Source of the DNA: Clusia tigrina
Taxonomy: Eukaryota > Arthropoda > Insecta > Diptera > Clusiidae
Assembly (NCBI GenBank): GCA_920105625.2
Contig: OV050031.1
Span: 70,503,995 to 70,567,994, forward strand
Length of the DNA: 64,000 nt
Direction of reading: 5' to 3'
Of the stretch, positions 25,046 through 38,176 are shown one piece after another. Both the position numbers and the translations under genes were made by a program. The notes beneath the pieces were generated by a model that searched no databases, was not told the DNA's origin, and saw only the letters and a program-made list of their open reading frames with translations. Numbering within the stretch: position 1 is the stretch's first letter; each line of letters starts with the position of its first letter.

Positions 25046-26640
25046 ATTTATTCATAGAGAATGCAGCAGACCCCCCAATCGACAGCGGCACCGACTGAGA
25101 CGCCTACAGAGACGTTGACAGAGGCTGCGACGCCGACTGAGACGCCGACTGAGGCAGATAGGGGTAGATTTATTCATAGAGAATGCAGCAGACCCCCCAA
25201 TCGACAGCGGCAGATACTGAGACGCCTACAGAGACGTTGACAGAGGCTGCGACGCCGACTGAGGCAGATAGGGGTATATATTGGCATAGAGAATACCGCA
25301 GACCCCCCAATCGATGGTGGCAGCGACTGAGACGCCTAGAGAGACACTGACAGAGGCTGTCACGCTGACAGATGCTGCGACGCCGACTGATACGCCGACT
25401 GAGGCAGAGAGGGGTAGACATAGGCATAGAGAAGGCAGCAGACCCCCCAATCGACAGCGGCAGCGACTGAGACGCCTACAGAGACGTTGACAGAGGCTGC
25501 GACGCCGACTGAGACGCCGACTGAGGCAGATAGGGGTAGATATAGGCATAGAGAAGGCAGCAGACCCCCCAATCGACAGCGGCAGCGACTGAGACACCTA
25601 CAGAGACGCTGATAGAGGCTGCGACGCCGACTGAGGCAGATAGGGGTATATATTGGCATAGAGAATACCGCAGACCCCCCAATCGACGGTGGCAGCGACT
25701 GAGACGTCTAGAGAGACACTGACAGAGGCTACCACGTTGACAGATGCTGCGATGCCGACTGAGGCAGAGAGGGGTAGATATAGGCATAGAGAAGGCAGCA
25801 GACCCCCCAATCGACAGCGGCAGCGACTGAGACACCTACAGAGACGCTGACAGAGGCTGCGACGCCGACTGAGGCAGATAGGGGTAGAGATTGGCATAGA
25901 GAATGCAGCAGACCCCCCAATCAACGGCGGCAGCGACTGAGACGCCTAGAGAGACGCTGACAGAGGCTGCGACGCCGACTAAGATGCCGACTGAGGTAGG
26001 TAGGGGTAGATATTGGCATAGAGAAGGCAGCAGACCCCCCAATCGACAGCGGAAGCAACTGAGACTCCTACATAGAAGCTGACAATGGCTGCGGTGCCGA
26101 CTGAGACGCCGACTGAGACGCCTACTGAGGCATATAAGGGTAGATATTGGCATAGAGAAGGCAGCAGACTCCCCCAATCGACAACGGCAGCGACTGAGAC
26201 GCCTACAGAGACGCTGACAGAGGCTGCGACGCTGACAGATGCTGCGACGCCGACTGAGACGCCGGCTGAAGCAGAGAGGTGGAGACATAGGCATAGAGAA
26301 GGCATCAGACCCCCCAATCGACAGCGGCAGCGACTGAGACGCCTACAGAGACGCTGACAGAGGCTGCGACGCTGACAGATGCTGCGACGCCGACTGAGAC
26401 GCCGGCTGAGGCAGATAAGGGTAGACATAGGCATAGAGAAGGCAGCAGAACCCCAATCAACGGCGGCAGAGACTGAGACACCTACAGAGACGCTGACAGA
26501 GGTTGCGACGCCGACTGAGGCAGATAGGGGTAGATATTGGCATAGAGAAGGCAGCAGACCCACCAAATCAACAGCGGCAGCGACTGAGACGCCTACAGAG
26601 ACGCTGACAGAGGCTGCGACGCCGACTAAGACGCCAACTG
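25035..26640. repeat. Higher-order block T, copy 3 (partial)
   Basis: Matches 21,660-23,265 at offset 3375. It begins at a switch inside a monomer (GGGGTAGA followed by TTTATTCATAG) and ends in a composite monomer whose CATAGAAAAGGCAGCATACC tail belongs to the 24.7-kb type. Confidence 0.85.
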
Positions 26641-26649
26641 AGGCAGAGA

Positions 26650-27005
26650 GGGGTAGACATAGGCATAGAAAAGGCAGCATACCCCCAATCGACAGCGGCA
26701 CCGACTGAGACACCTACAGAGACGCTGACAGAGGCTGCGACGCCGACTGAGATGCCGAATGAAAGAGGTAGGGGTAGATATAGGCATAAAGAATGCAGCA
26801 GACCCCGCAAACGACAGCGGCAGGTACTGAGACGCCTACAGAGACGCTGAGAGAGGCTGCGACGCCGACTGATGCGGATAGGGGTAGATATAGCCATAGA
26901 GAAGGCAGCCGACCAATCGAACACGGCAGCGACTGAGATGCCTACAGAGACGCTGACAGAGGCTGCGACGCCGACTGAGTTGTCGACTGAGGCAGATAGG
27001 GGTAG
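26650..27005. repeat. 1960-bp-period segment, copy 2
   Basis: Second copy of 24,690-25,045. It then switches at about 27,006 from the TTTATTCATAG continuation to a GATATAGGCATACACAAGG continuation, which is the form found near 7550 and 13,005. Confidence 0.82.
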
Positions 27006-28311
27006 ATATAGGCATACACAAGGCAGCAGACCCCCAATCGACAGCGGCAGCGACTGAGACGCCTACAGAGACGCTGACAGAGGCTGCGACGCCGACTGAG
27101 GCAGATAGGGGTAGATATTGGCATAGAGAATGCAGCAGACCCCCCAATCGACGGCGACAGCGACTGTGACGCCTAGAGATACGCTGACAGATGCTGCGAC
27201 GCCGATTGAGACGCCGACTGAGGCAGAGAGGGGTAGACATAGGCATAGAGAAGGCAGCAGACACCCCAATCGACAGTGGCAACAAATGAGACGCCTACAT
27301 AGACGCTGACAGAGGCTGCGAAGCCGACTGAGGCAGAGAAGGGTAGATATTGGCATAGAGAAGGCAGCAGACCCCCCCAATCGACAGCGGCAGCGACTGA
27401 GACACCTACAGAGGCGCTGACAGAGGCTGCGAAGCCGACTGAGACGCCGACTGAGTCAGATAGGGGTAGATATAGGCATAGACAAGGCAGCAGATGCCCC
27501 AATCGACAGCGGCAGCGACTGAGACGCATTCAGAGAGGCTGACAGAGGCAGCGACGCTGACTGAGACGCCGACTGAGGCAGATAAGGATAGACATAGGCA
27601 TAGAGAAGGCAGCAGACCCCCCAATCGACAGCGGCAGCGACTGAGACGCTTACAGAGATGCTGACAGAGGCTTCGACGCCGACTGAGACGCCGACTGAGG
27701 CAGATAGGGGTAGATATAGGCATAGAGAAGGCAGCAGACCCCCCAATCGACAGCGGCAGCGACTAAGACACCTACAGAGACGCTGACAGAGGCTGCGACG
27801 CCGACTGAGGCAGATAGGGGTAAATATTGGCATAGAGAAGGCAGCAGACCCCCCCCAATCAACAGCGGCAGCGACTGAGACGCCTACAGAGATGCTGACA
27901 GAGGCTGCGAAGCCGACTAAGACGCCGACTGAGGCAGAGAGGGGTAGAAATAGGAATAGAGAAGGCAGCAGACCCCCAATAGACAGCGGCAACAACTGAG
28001 ACGCCTACAGAGACGCTGACAGAGGCTGCGACGCCGACTGAGGCAGATAGGGGTAAATATAGGCATAGAGAAGGCAGCAGACCCCTCAATCGACAGCGGC
28101 AGGTACTGAGACGCCTACAGGGACCCTGAGAGAAGCTACGACGCCGACTGATGCGGATAGGGGTAGATATAGCAATAGAGAAGGCAGCAGACCCCCCAAC
28201 CGACAACGGCAGCGACTGAGATGCCTACAGAGACGCCGACAGAGGCTGCGACGCCCACTGAGTTGCCGACTGAGGCAGATAGGGGTAGATATAGGTATAC
28301 AGAAGGCAGCA
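27006..28311. repeat. Mosaic of block-R-like and 38-kb-like monomers
   Basis: 27,006-27,640 follows 13,006-13,640 at an offset of about 13,999. The 27.6-28.1 kb part resembles 38.7-39.0 kb (GAGGCTTCGACGCCG, TAAATATTGGCATAG, GAAATAGGAATAGAG). No gene or unique sequence is present. Confidence 0.75.
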
Positions 28312-30556
28312 GACCCCCCAATCGACAGCGGCAGCGACTGAGACGCCTACAGCCACGCTGACAGAGGCTGCGACGCCGACTGAGGCAGATAGGGGTATAT
28401 ATTGACATAGAGACGCCTATAGAGACACTGACAGAGGCTGCGACGCTGACTGATGCTGCGAAGCCGACTGAGACGCCGACTGAGGCAGAGAGGGGTAGAC
28501 ATAGGCATAGATAAGGCAGCTCACACCCCCAATCGACAGCGGCAGCGACTGAGACGCCTACAGAGATGCTGACAGAGGCTGCGACGCCGACTGATGCGAA
28601 TAGGTTTAGATATAGCCATAGAGAAGGCAGCAGACCCCCCAATCGACAGCGGCAGCGACTGAGACGCCTACAGAGGCGCTGAGAGAGGCTGCGACGCCGA
28701 CTGATGCGAATAGGTTTAGATATAGCCATAGAGAAGGCAGCAGACCCCCCAATCGACAGCGGCAGCGACTGAGATGCCTGCAGAGACACTGACAGAAGCT
28801 GCGACGCTGACAGATGCTGCGACGCCCACTGAGACGCCGACTGATTCAGAGAGGGGTAGACATAGGCATAGAGAAGGCAGCAGACCCCTCAATCGACAGC
28901 GGCAGCGACTGAGACGCCTACAGAGACGTTGACAGAGGCTGCGACGCCGACTGAGCCGCCGACTGAGGCAGATAGGGGTAGATTTATTCATAGAGAATGC
29001 AGCGGACCCCCCAATCGACAGCGGCATCTACTGAGACGCCTACAGAGACGCTGAGAGAGGCTGCGACGCCGACTGATGCGAATAGGTTTAGATATAGCCA
29101 TAGAGAAGGCATCAGACCCCCCAATCGACAGCGGCAGCGACTGAGATGCCTACAGAGACGCTGACAAGAGGCTGCGACGCCGACTGAGTGGTCGTCTGAG
29201 GCAGATAGGGGTAGATATAGGTATAAAGAAGGCAGCAGACCCCCCATTCGACAGCGGCAGCGGCTGAGACGCCTAAAAATCGCTGACAGAGGCTGCGACG
29301 CCGACTGAGGCAGATAGGGGTAGATATTGGCATAGAGAATGCAGCAGACCCTCCAATCGATGGCGGCAGCGACTGAGACGCCAAGAGAGACGCTGACAGA
29401 GGCTGCGACGCCGACTGAGATGCCGACTGAGGCAGATATGGGTAGATATAGGCATACAGAAGGCAGCAGACCCCCCAATCGACAGCGGCAGCGACTGAGA
29501 CGCCTACAGAGACTCTGACAGAGGCTGAGACGCCGACTGAGGCAGATACGGGTAGATATTGACATAGAGAAGGCAGCACACCCCCAATCGACAGCGGCAG
29601 CGACTGAGACGCCTACAGAGACGCTGACAGAGGCTGCGACGCCGACTGAGGCAGATAGGGGTAGATATTGGCATAGAGAATGCAGCAGACCCCCCTATCG
29701 ACGGCGGCAGCGACTGAGACGCCTAGAGAGACGCTGACAGAGGCTGCGACGCCGACTGAGATGCCGACTGAGGTATGTAGGGGTAGATATAGGCATAGAG
29801 AAGGCAGCAGACCCCCCCCAATCGACAGCGGCAACAACTGAGACGCCTACATAGACGCTGACAATGGCTGCGATGCCGACTGATACGCCGACTGAGACGC
29901 CGACTGAGGCATATAAGGGTAGATATTGGCATAGAGAAGGCAGCAGACCTCCCAATCGACAGCGGCAGCGACTGAGACGCCTACAGAGGCGCTGACAGAG
30001 GCTGCGAAACCGACTTTGACGCCGACTGAGGCGCGTAGGGGTAGATATAGGCATAGAGAAGGCAGCAGACCCACCAATCGACAGCGGCAACAACTGAGAC
30101 GCATACAAAGACGCTGATAGAGGCTGCGACGCCGACTGAGTTGCCGACTGAGGCAGACGGGGGTAGACATAGGAATACAGAAGGCAGCAGACCCCCCAAT
30201 CGACAGCGGCAGCGACTGAGACGCCTATAGAGACGCTGACAGAGGGTGCGACGCTGACAGATGCTGCGACGCCGACTGAGACGCCCGCTGAGGCAGAGAG
30301 GGGTAGACATAGGCATATAGAAGGCATCAGACCCCCCAATGGACAGCGGCAGCGACTGAGACGCCTACAGAGACGCTGACATAGGCTGCGACGCCGACTG
30401 AGACGCCGACTGAGACAGATAGGGGTAGACATAGGCATAGAGAAGGCAGCAGACCCCTCAATCGACAGCGGCAGCGACTGAGACGCCTACAGAGACGTTG
30501 ACAGAGGCTGCGACGCCCACTGAGACGCAGACTGAGGCAGATAGGGGTAGATTTAA
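28312..30556. repeat. Tandem block U, unit 1
   Basis: First of two adjacent copies; matches 30,557-32,845. The offset is about 2240 at the left end and 2288 after a 48-bp internal deletion at about 28,410, where GACATAGAG runs straight into ACGCCTATAGAG. It ends at a truncated monomer, GATTTAATCAGACCCCCC. Confidence 0.87.
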
Positions 30557-32845
30557 TCAGACCCCCCAATCGACAGCGGCAGCGACTGAGACGCCTACAG
30601 ACACGCTGACAGAGGCTGCGACGCCGACTGAGGCAGATAGGGGTATATATTGACATAGAGAATGCCGCAGACCCCCCAATCGACGGCGGCAGCGACTGAG
30701 ACGCCTATAGAGACACTGACAGAGGATGCGACGCTGACTGATGCTGCGACGCCGACTGAGACGCCGGCTGAGGCAGAGAGGGGTAGACATAGGCATAGAT
30801 AAGGCAGCTCACACCCCAATCGACAGCGGCAGCGACTGAGACGCCTACAGAGATGCTGACAGAGGCTGCGACGCCGACTGATGCGAATAGGTTTAGATAT
30901 AGCCATAGAGAAGGCAGCAGACCCCCCCAATCGACAGCGGCAGCGACTGAGACGCCTACAGAGACGCTGAGAGAGGCTGCGACGCCGACTGATGCGAATA
31001 GGTTTAGATATAGCTATAGAGAAGGCAGCAGACCCCCCAATCAACAGCGGCAGCGACTGAGATGCCTGCAGAGACACTGACAGAAGCTGCGACGCTGACA
31101 GATGCTGCGACGCCCACTGAGACGCCGACTGATTCAGAGAGGGGTAGACATAGGCATAGAGAAGGCAGCAGACCCCTCAATCGACAGCGGCAGCGACTGA
31201 GACGCCTACAGAGACGTTGACAGAGGCTGCGACGCCGACTGAGACGCCGACTGAGGCAGATAGGGGTAGATTTATTCATAGAGAATGCAGCAGACCCCCC
31301 AATCGACAGCGGCATCTACTGAGACGCCTACAGAGACGCTGAGAGAGGCTGCGACGCCGACTGATGCGAATAGGTTTAGATATAGCCATAGAGAAGGCAT
31401 CAGACCCCCCAATCGACAGCGGCAGCGACTGAGATGCCTACAGAGACGCTGACAAGAGGCTGCGACGCCGACTGAGTTGTCGTCTGAGGCAGATAGGGGT
31501 AGATATAGGTATAAAGAAGGCAGCAGACCCCCCATTCGACAGCGGCAGCGGCTGAGACGCCTAAAAATCGCTGACAGAGGCTGCGACGCCGACTGAGGCA
31601 GATAGGGGTAGATATTGGCATAGAGAATGCAGCAGACCCTCCAATCGATGGCGGCAGCGACTGAGACGCCAAGAGAGACGCTGACAGAGGCTGCGACGCC
31701 GACTGAGATGCCGACTGAGGCAGATATTGGTAGATATAGGCATACAGAAGGCAGCAGACCCCCCAATCGACAGCGGCAGCGACTGAGACGCCTACAGAGA
31801 CTCTGACAGAGGCTGAGACGCCGACTGAGGCAGATACGGGTAGATATTGACATAGAGAAGGCAGCACACCCCCAATCGACAGCGGCAGCGACTGAGACGC
31901 CTACAGAGACGCTGACAGAGGCTGCGACTCCGACTGAGGCAGATAGGGGTAGATATTGGCATAGAGAATGCAGCAGACCCCCCTATCGACGGCGGCAGCG
32001 ACTGAGACGCCTAGAGAGACGCTGACAGAGGCTGCGACGCCGACTGAGATGCCGACTGAGGTATGTAGGGGTAGATATAGGCATAGAGAAGGCAGCAGAC
32101 CCCCCCAATCGACAGCGGCAACAACTGAGACGCCTACATAGACGCTGACAATGGCTGCGATGCCGACTGATACGCCGACTGAGACGCCGACTGAGACATA
32201 TAAGGGTAGATATTGGCATAGAGAAGGCAGCAGACCTCCCAATCGACAGCGGCAGCGACTGAGACGCCTACAGAGGCGCTGACAGAGGCTGCGAAACCGA
32301 CTTTGACGCCGACTGAGGCGCGTAGATATAGGCATAGAGAAGGCAGCAGACCCACCAATCGACAGCGGCAACAACTGAGACGCATACAAAGACGCTGATA
32401 GAGGCTGCGACGCCGACTGAGTTGCCGACTGAGGCAGATGGGGGTAGACATAGGAATACAGAAGGCAGCAGACCCCCCAATCGACAGCGGCAGCGACTGA
32501 GACGCCTATAGAGACGCTGACAGAGAGTGCGACGCTGACAGATGTTGCGACGCCGACTGAGACGCCGGCTGAGGCAGAGAGGGGTAGACATAGGCATATA
32601 GAAGGCATCAGACCCCCCAATCGACAGCGGCAGCGACTGAGACGCCTACAGAGACGCTGACATAGGCTGCGACGCCGACTGAGACGCCGACTGAGACGCC
32701 GACTGAGGCAGATAGGGGTAGACATAGGCATAGAGAAGGCAGCAGACCCCTCAATCGACAGCGGCAGCGACTGAGACGCCTACAGAGACGTTGACAGAGG
32801 CTGCGACGCCCACTGAGACGCAGACTGAGGCAGATAGGGGTAGAT
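30557..32845. repeat. Tandem block U, unit 2
   Basis: Second adjacent copy of 28,312-30,556 with the undeleted monomer at 30,651-30,710. Where unit 1 is truncated, this copy reads GATTTAATCATAGAGAATGC and continues into other array sequence. From 31,320 it also forms the left end of the 13-kb block. Confidence 0.87.
32619..32752 (+). repeat. Type monomer, 134-bp class
   Basis: Three successive GACGCCGACTGA 12-mers precede GGCAGATAGGGG, giving 110 + 24 bp. This monomer lies in the left copy of the 13-kb block and is missing at the matching place in the right copy (near 51,993), so its gain or loss is one dated step in the history of the array. Confidence 0.9.
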
Positions 32846-35800
32846 TTAATCATAGAGAATGCAGCAGACCCCCCAATCGACAGCGGCAGCTAGTGAGACG
32901 CCTAGTGAGACGCTGACAGAGGCTGCGACGCCGACTGATGCGAATAGGTTTAGATATAGCCATAGAGAAGGCAGCAGACCCCCCAATCGACAGCGGCAGC
33001 GACTGAGATGCCTACAGAGACGCTGACAAGAGGCTGCGACGCCGACTAAGACGCCGACTTAGGCAGAGAGGGGTAGACATAGGCATAAAGAAGGCAGCAG
33101 ACCCCCAATCGACAGCGGCAACAAGTGAGACGCTGACAGAGGCTGCGACGCCGACTGAGATGCCGAATGAAAGAGGTAGGGGTAGATATAGGCATAGAGA
33201 ATGCAGCAGACCCCCCAATCGACAGCGGCAGGTACTGAGACGCATACAGAGACGCTCGCAAGAGGCTGCGACGCCGACTGAGGCAGATAGGGGTAGAGTT
33301 AGGCAAAGAGAAGGCAGCTGACCCCCCAATCGACAGCGTCAGCGACTGAGACGCCTACAGAGACGCTGACAGAGGCTGCGACGCCGAATGAGGCAGACAG
33401 GGGTAGATATTGGCATAGATAATGCAGCAGACCCCCCAATCGACAACGGCAGCGACTGAGATGCCTACAGAGACGCTGACAAGAGGCTGCGACGCCGACT
33501 GAGGCAGATAGGGGTAGATATAGGCATAGATAAAGCAGCAGACGCCCCCCCAATCGACAGCGTCAGCGACTGAGACGCCTACAGAGACGCTGACAGAGGC
33601 TGCGACGCCGACTGAGTTGCCGACTGAGGCAGATAGGGGTAGATATAGGCATACAGAAAGCAGCAGACCCCCCAACGGACAGCGGCAGCGACTGAGACGC
33701 CCACAGAGACGCTGACAGAGGCTGCGACGGTGACAGATGCTGCGACGCCGACTGAGACGCCGACTGAGGCAGAGAGGGGTAGACATAGGCATAGAGAAGG
33801 CAGCAGACAACCCAATCGACAGCGGCAACAAATGAGACGCCTACATAGACGCTGACAGAGGCTGCGAAGCCGACTGAGACGCCGACTAAGGCAGAGAAGG
33901 GTAGATATTGGCATAGAAAAGGCAGCAGACCCCCCAATCGACAGCGGCAGCGACTGAGACACCTACAGAGACGCTGACAGAGGCTGCGAAGCCGACTGAG
34001 ACGCCGACTGAGGCAGATAGGGGTAGATATAGGCATAGACAAGGCAGCATACCCCCCAATCGACAGCGGCAGCGACTGAGACGCATTCAGAGAGGCTGAC
34101 AGAGGCTGCGACGCTGATTGAGACGCCGACTGAGGCAGATAGGGGTACATATTGGCATAGAGAAGGCAACAGACCCGCCCAATCAACAGCGGCCGCGACT
34201 GAGACGCCTACAGAGATGCTGACAGAGGCTGCGAAGCCGACTAAGACGCCGACTGAGGCAGATAGGGGTAGATATAGCCATAGAGAAGGCAGTAGACCCC
34301 CAATCGACAACGGCAGCGACTGAGATGCCTACAGAGATGCTGACAAGAGGCTGCGACGCCCACTGAGTTGCCGACTGAGGCAGATAGGGGTAGATATAGG
34401 CATACAGAAGGCAGCAGATCCCCCAATCGACAGCGGCAGCGACTGAGACGCCTACAGAGACATTGACAGAGGCTGCGACGCCGACTGAGACGCCGACTGA
34501 GGCAGATAGGGGTAGATTTATTCATAGAGAATGCAGCAGACCCCCCAATCGACAGCGGCAGATACTGAGACGCCTACAGAGACGTTGACAGAGGCTGCGA
34601 CGCCGACTGAGGCAGATAGGGGTATATATTGGCATAGAGAATACCGCAGACCCCCCAAATCGACGGTGGCAGCGACTGAGACGCCTAGAGAGACACTGAT
34701 AGAGGCTGCGACGCTGACAGATGCTGCGACGCCGACTGAGGCAGAGAGGGGTAGACATAGGCATAGAGAAGGCAGCAGACCCCTCAATCGACAGCGGCAG
34801 CGACTGATACGCTTACAGAGACGTTGACAGAGGCTGCGACGCCGACTGAGACGCCGACTGAGGCAGATAGGGGTAGATTTATTCATAGAGAATGCAGGAG
34901 ACCCCCCAATCGACAGCGGCAGCTACTGAGACGCCTACAGAGACGCTGAGAGAGGCTGCGACGCCGACTGATGCGAATAGGTTTAGATATAGCCATAGAG
35001 AAGGCAGCCCCAATCGACAGCGGCAGCGGCTGAGACGCCTACAGAGACGCTGACAGAGGCTGAGACGCCGACTGAGGCAGATACGGGTAGATATTGACAT
35101 AGAGAAGGCACCAGACCCCCTAATCGACTGCGGCAGCGACTGAGACGCCTACAGAGACGCTGACAGAGGCTGCGACGCCGACTGAGGCAGATAGGGGTAG
35201 ATATTGGCATAGAGAATGCAGCAGACCCCCCAATCGACGGCGGCAGCGACTGAGACGCCTAGAGAGACGCTGACAGAGGCTGCGACGCCGACTGATACGC
35301 CGACTGAGGCAGAGAGGGGTAGACATAGGCATAGAGAAGGCAGCAGACCCCTCAATCGACAGCGGCAGCGACTGAGACGCCTACAGAGACGTTGACAGAG
35401 GCTGCGACGCCGACTGAGACGCCGACTGAGGCAGATAGGGGTAGATATAGGCATAGAGAAGGCAGCAGACCCCCTAATCGACAGCGGCAGCGACTGAGAC
35501 ACATACAGAGACGCTGACAGAGGCTGCGACGCCGACTGAGGCAGATAGGGGTAGATATTGGCATAGAGAATGCAGCAGACCCCCCAATCAACGGCGGCAG
35601 CGACTGAGATGCCTAGAGAGACGCTGACAGAGGTTGCGACGCCGACTAAGATGCCGACTGAGGTAGGTAGGGGTAGATATTGGCATTGAGAAGACAGGAG
35701 ACCCCCCAATCGACAGCGGAAGCAACTGAGACGCCTACATAGACGCTGACAATGGCTGCGGTGCCGACTGAGACGCCGACTGAGGCATATAAGGGTAGAT

Positions 35801-36051
35801 ATTGGCATAGAGAAGGCAGCAGACTCCCCCAATCGACAGCGGCAGAGACTGAGACGCTTACAGAGATGCTGACAGAGGCTGCGACGCCGACTGAGACGCC
35901 AACTGAGGCAGATAGGGGTAGATATAGGCATAGAAAAGGCAGCATACCCCCTATCGACAGCGGCACCGACTGAGACACCTACAGAGACGCTGACAGAAGC
36001 TGCGACGCCGACTGAGGCAGATAGGTTTAGATATTGGCATAGAGAAGGCAG

Positions 36052-36068
36052 CAGACCCACAGAGACGC
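36052..36068. other. Deletion scar shared by blocks A and B
   Basis: GCAGACCCAC runs into AGAGACGCCGAGAGAGG, losing the C tract and monomer start, roughly 35 bp compared with 39,741-39,785. The same joint is at about 55,463-55,480 in block B, so the deletion predates the 13-kb duplication. Confidence 0.85.
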
Positions 36069-36904
36069 CGAGAGAGGCTGTGACGCCGACTGATGCGTAT
36101 AGGGGTAGATATAGCTATAGAGAAGGCAGCAGACCCCCCAATCGACAACGGCAGCGACTGAGATGCCTACAGAGACGCTGACAAGAGGCTGCGACGCCGA
36201 CAGCGGCAGCGACTGAGACGCCTACAGAGACGCTGACAGAGGCTGCGACGCCGACTAAGACACCGACTGAGCCAGAGAGGGGTAGACATAGGCATAGAGA
36301 AGGCAGCAGACCCCCAATCGACAGCGGCAACAAGTGAGACGCCTACAGAGACGCGGACAGAGGCTGCGACGCCGACTGAGATGCCGAATGAAAGAGGTAG
36401 GGGTAGATATAGGCATAGAGAATGCAGCAGACCCCCCAATCGGCAGCGGCAGCGACTGAGACGCATACTGAGATTCTGACAGAGGCTTCGACTCCGACTG
36501 AGGCGCCGACTGAGGCAGAGAGGGGTAGAAATAGGAATAGAGAAGGCAGCAGACCCCCAATAGACAGCGGCAACAACTGAGACGCCTACAGAGATGCTGA
36601 CAGAGGCTGCGACGAAGACTGAGATGCCGACTGAAACAGGTAGGGGTAAATATAGGCATAGAGACGGCAGCAGACCCCCCAATCGACAGCGTCAGCTACT
36701 GAGATGCCTACAGAGACGCTGACAGAGGCTGCGACGCCGACTGAGTTGCCGACTGAGGCAGATAGGGGTAGATATAGGCATACACAAGTCAGCAGACCCC
36801 CCAATCGACAGCGGCAGCGACTGAGACGCCTACAGAGACGCTGACAGAGGCTGCGACGCCGACTGAGGCAGATAGGGGTAGATATTGGCATACAGAATGC
36901 AGCA

Positions 36905-38176
36905 GACCCCCCAATCGACGGCGGCAGCGACTGTAACGCCTAGAGAGACGCTGACAGATGCTGCGACGCTGACTGAGACGCCGACTGAGGCAGAGAGGGG
37001 TAGACATAGGCATAGAGAAGGCAGCAGACACCCCAATCGACAGCGGCAACAAATGAGACGCCTACGTAGACGCTGACAGAGGCTGCGAAGCCGACTGAGG
37101 CAGAGAAGGGTCGATATTGGCATAGAGAAGGCAGCAGACCCCCCCAATCGACAGCGGCAGCGACTGAGACACCGACAGAGGCGCTGACAGAGGCTGCGAA
37201 GCCGACTGAGACGCCGACTGAGGCAGATAGGGGTAGATATAGGCATAGACAAGGCAGCAGATGCCCCAATCGACAGCGGCAGCGACTGAGACGCATTCAG
37301 AGAGGCTGACAGAGGCTGCGACGCTGACTGAGACGCCGACTGAGGCAGATAAGGGTAGACATAGGCATAGAGAAGGCAGCAGACCCCCCAATCGACAGCG
37401 GCAGCGACTAAGACACCTACAGAGACGCTGACAGAGGCTGCGACGCCGACTGAGACAGATAGGGGTAAATATTGGCATAGAGAAGGCAGCAGACCCCCCA
37501 ATCAACAGCGGCAGCCGACTAAGACGCCGACTGAGGCAGAGAGGGGTAGAAATAGGAATAGAGAAGGCAGCAGACCCCCAAAAGACAGCGGCAACAACTG
37601 AGACGCCTACAGAGATGCTGACAGAGGCTGCGACGCAGACTGAGATGCCGACTGAAACAGGTAGGGGTAGATATAGGCATAGAGAAGGCAGCAGACCCCT
37701 CAATGGACAGCAGCAGTGACTGAGACGCCTACAGAGCCGCTGACAGAGGCTGCGACGCCATCTGAGACGCCAACTGAGGCATATAGGGGTAGATATAGGC
37801 ATAGAGAATGCAGCATACCCCCCAATCGACAGCGGCAGGTAATGAGACGCCTACAGAGACCCTGAGAGAGGCTGCGATGCCGACTGATGCGGATAGGGGT
37901 AGATATAGCCATAGAGAAGGCAGCAGACCCCCCAACCGACAACGGCAGCGACTGAGATGCCTACAGAGACGCTGACAAAAGGCTGCGACGCCGACAGAGG
38001 CTGCGACGCCCACTGAGTTGCCGACTGAGGCAGATAGGCGTAGATATAGGTATACAGAAGGCAGCAGACCCCCCAATCGACAGCGGCAGCGACTGAGACG
38101 CCTACACAGACGCTGACAGAGGCTGCGACGCCGACTGAGGCAGATAGGGGTATATATTGACATAGAGAATGCCGCA
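36905..38176. repeat. Tandem block V, unit 1
   Basis: Adjacent to unit 2 (38,177-39,612). The offset starts at 1272, becomes 1394 after one 122-bp monomer absent here (present at about 38,660-38,780) and 1436 after a 42-bp deletion at about 37,515, where GCGGCAGC runs into CGACTAAGACG. The same deletion is present in block B at about 57,055. Confidence 0.87.
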
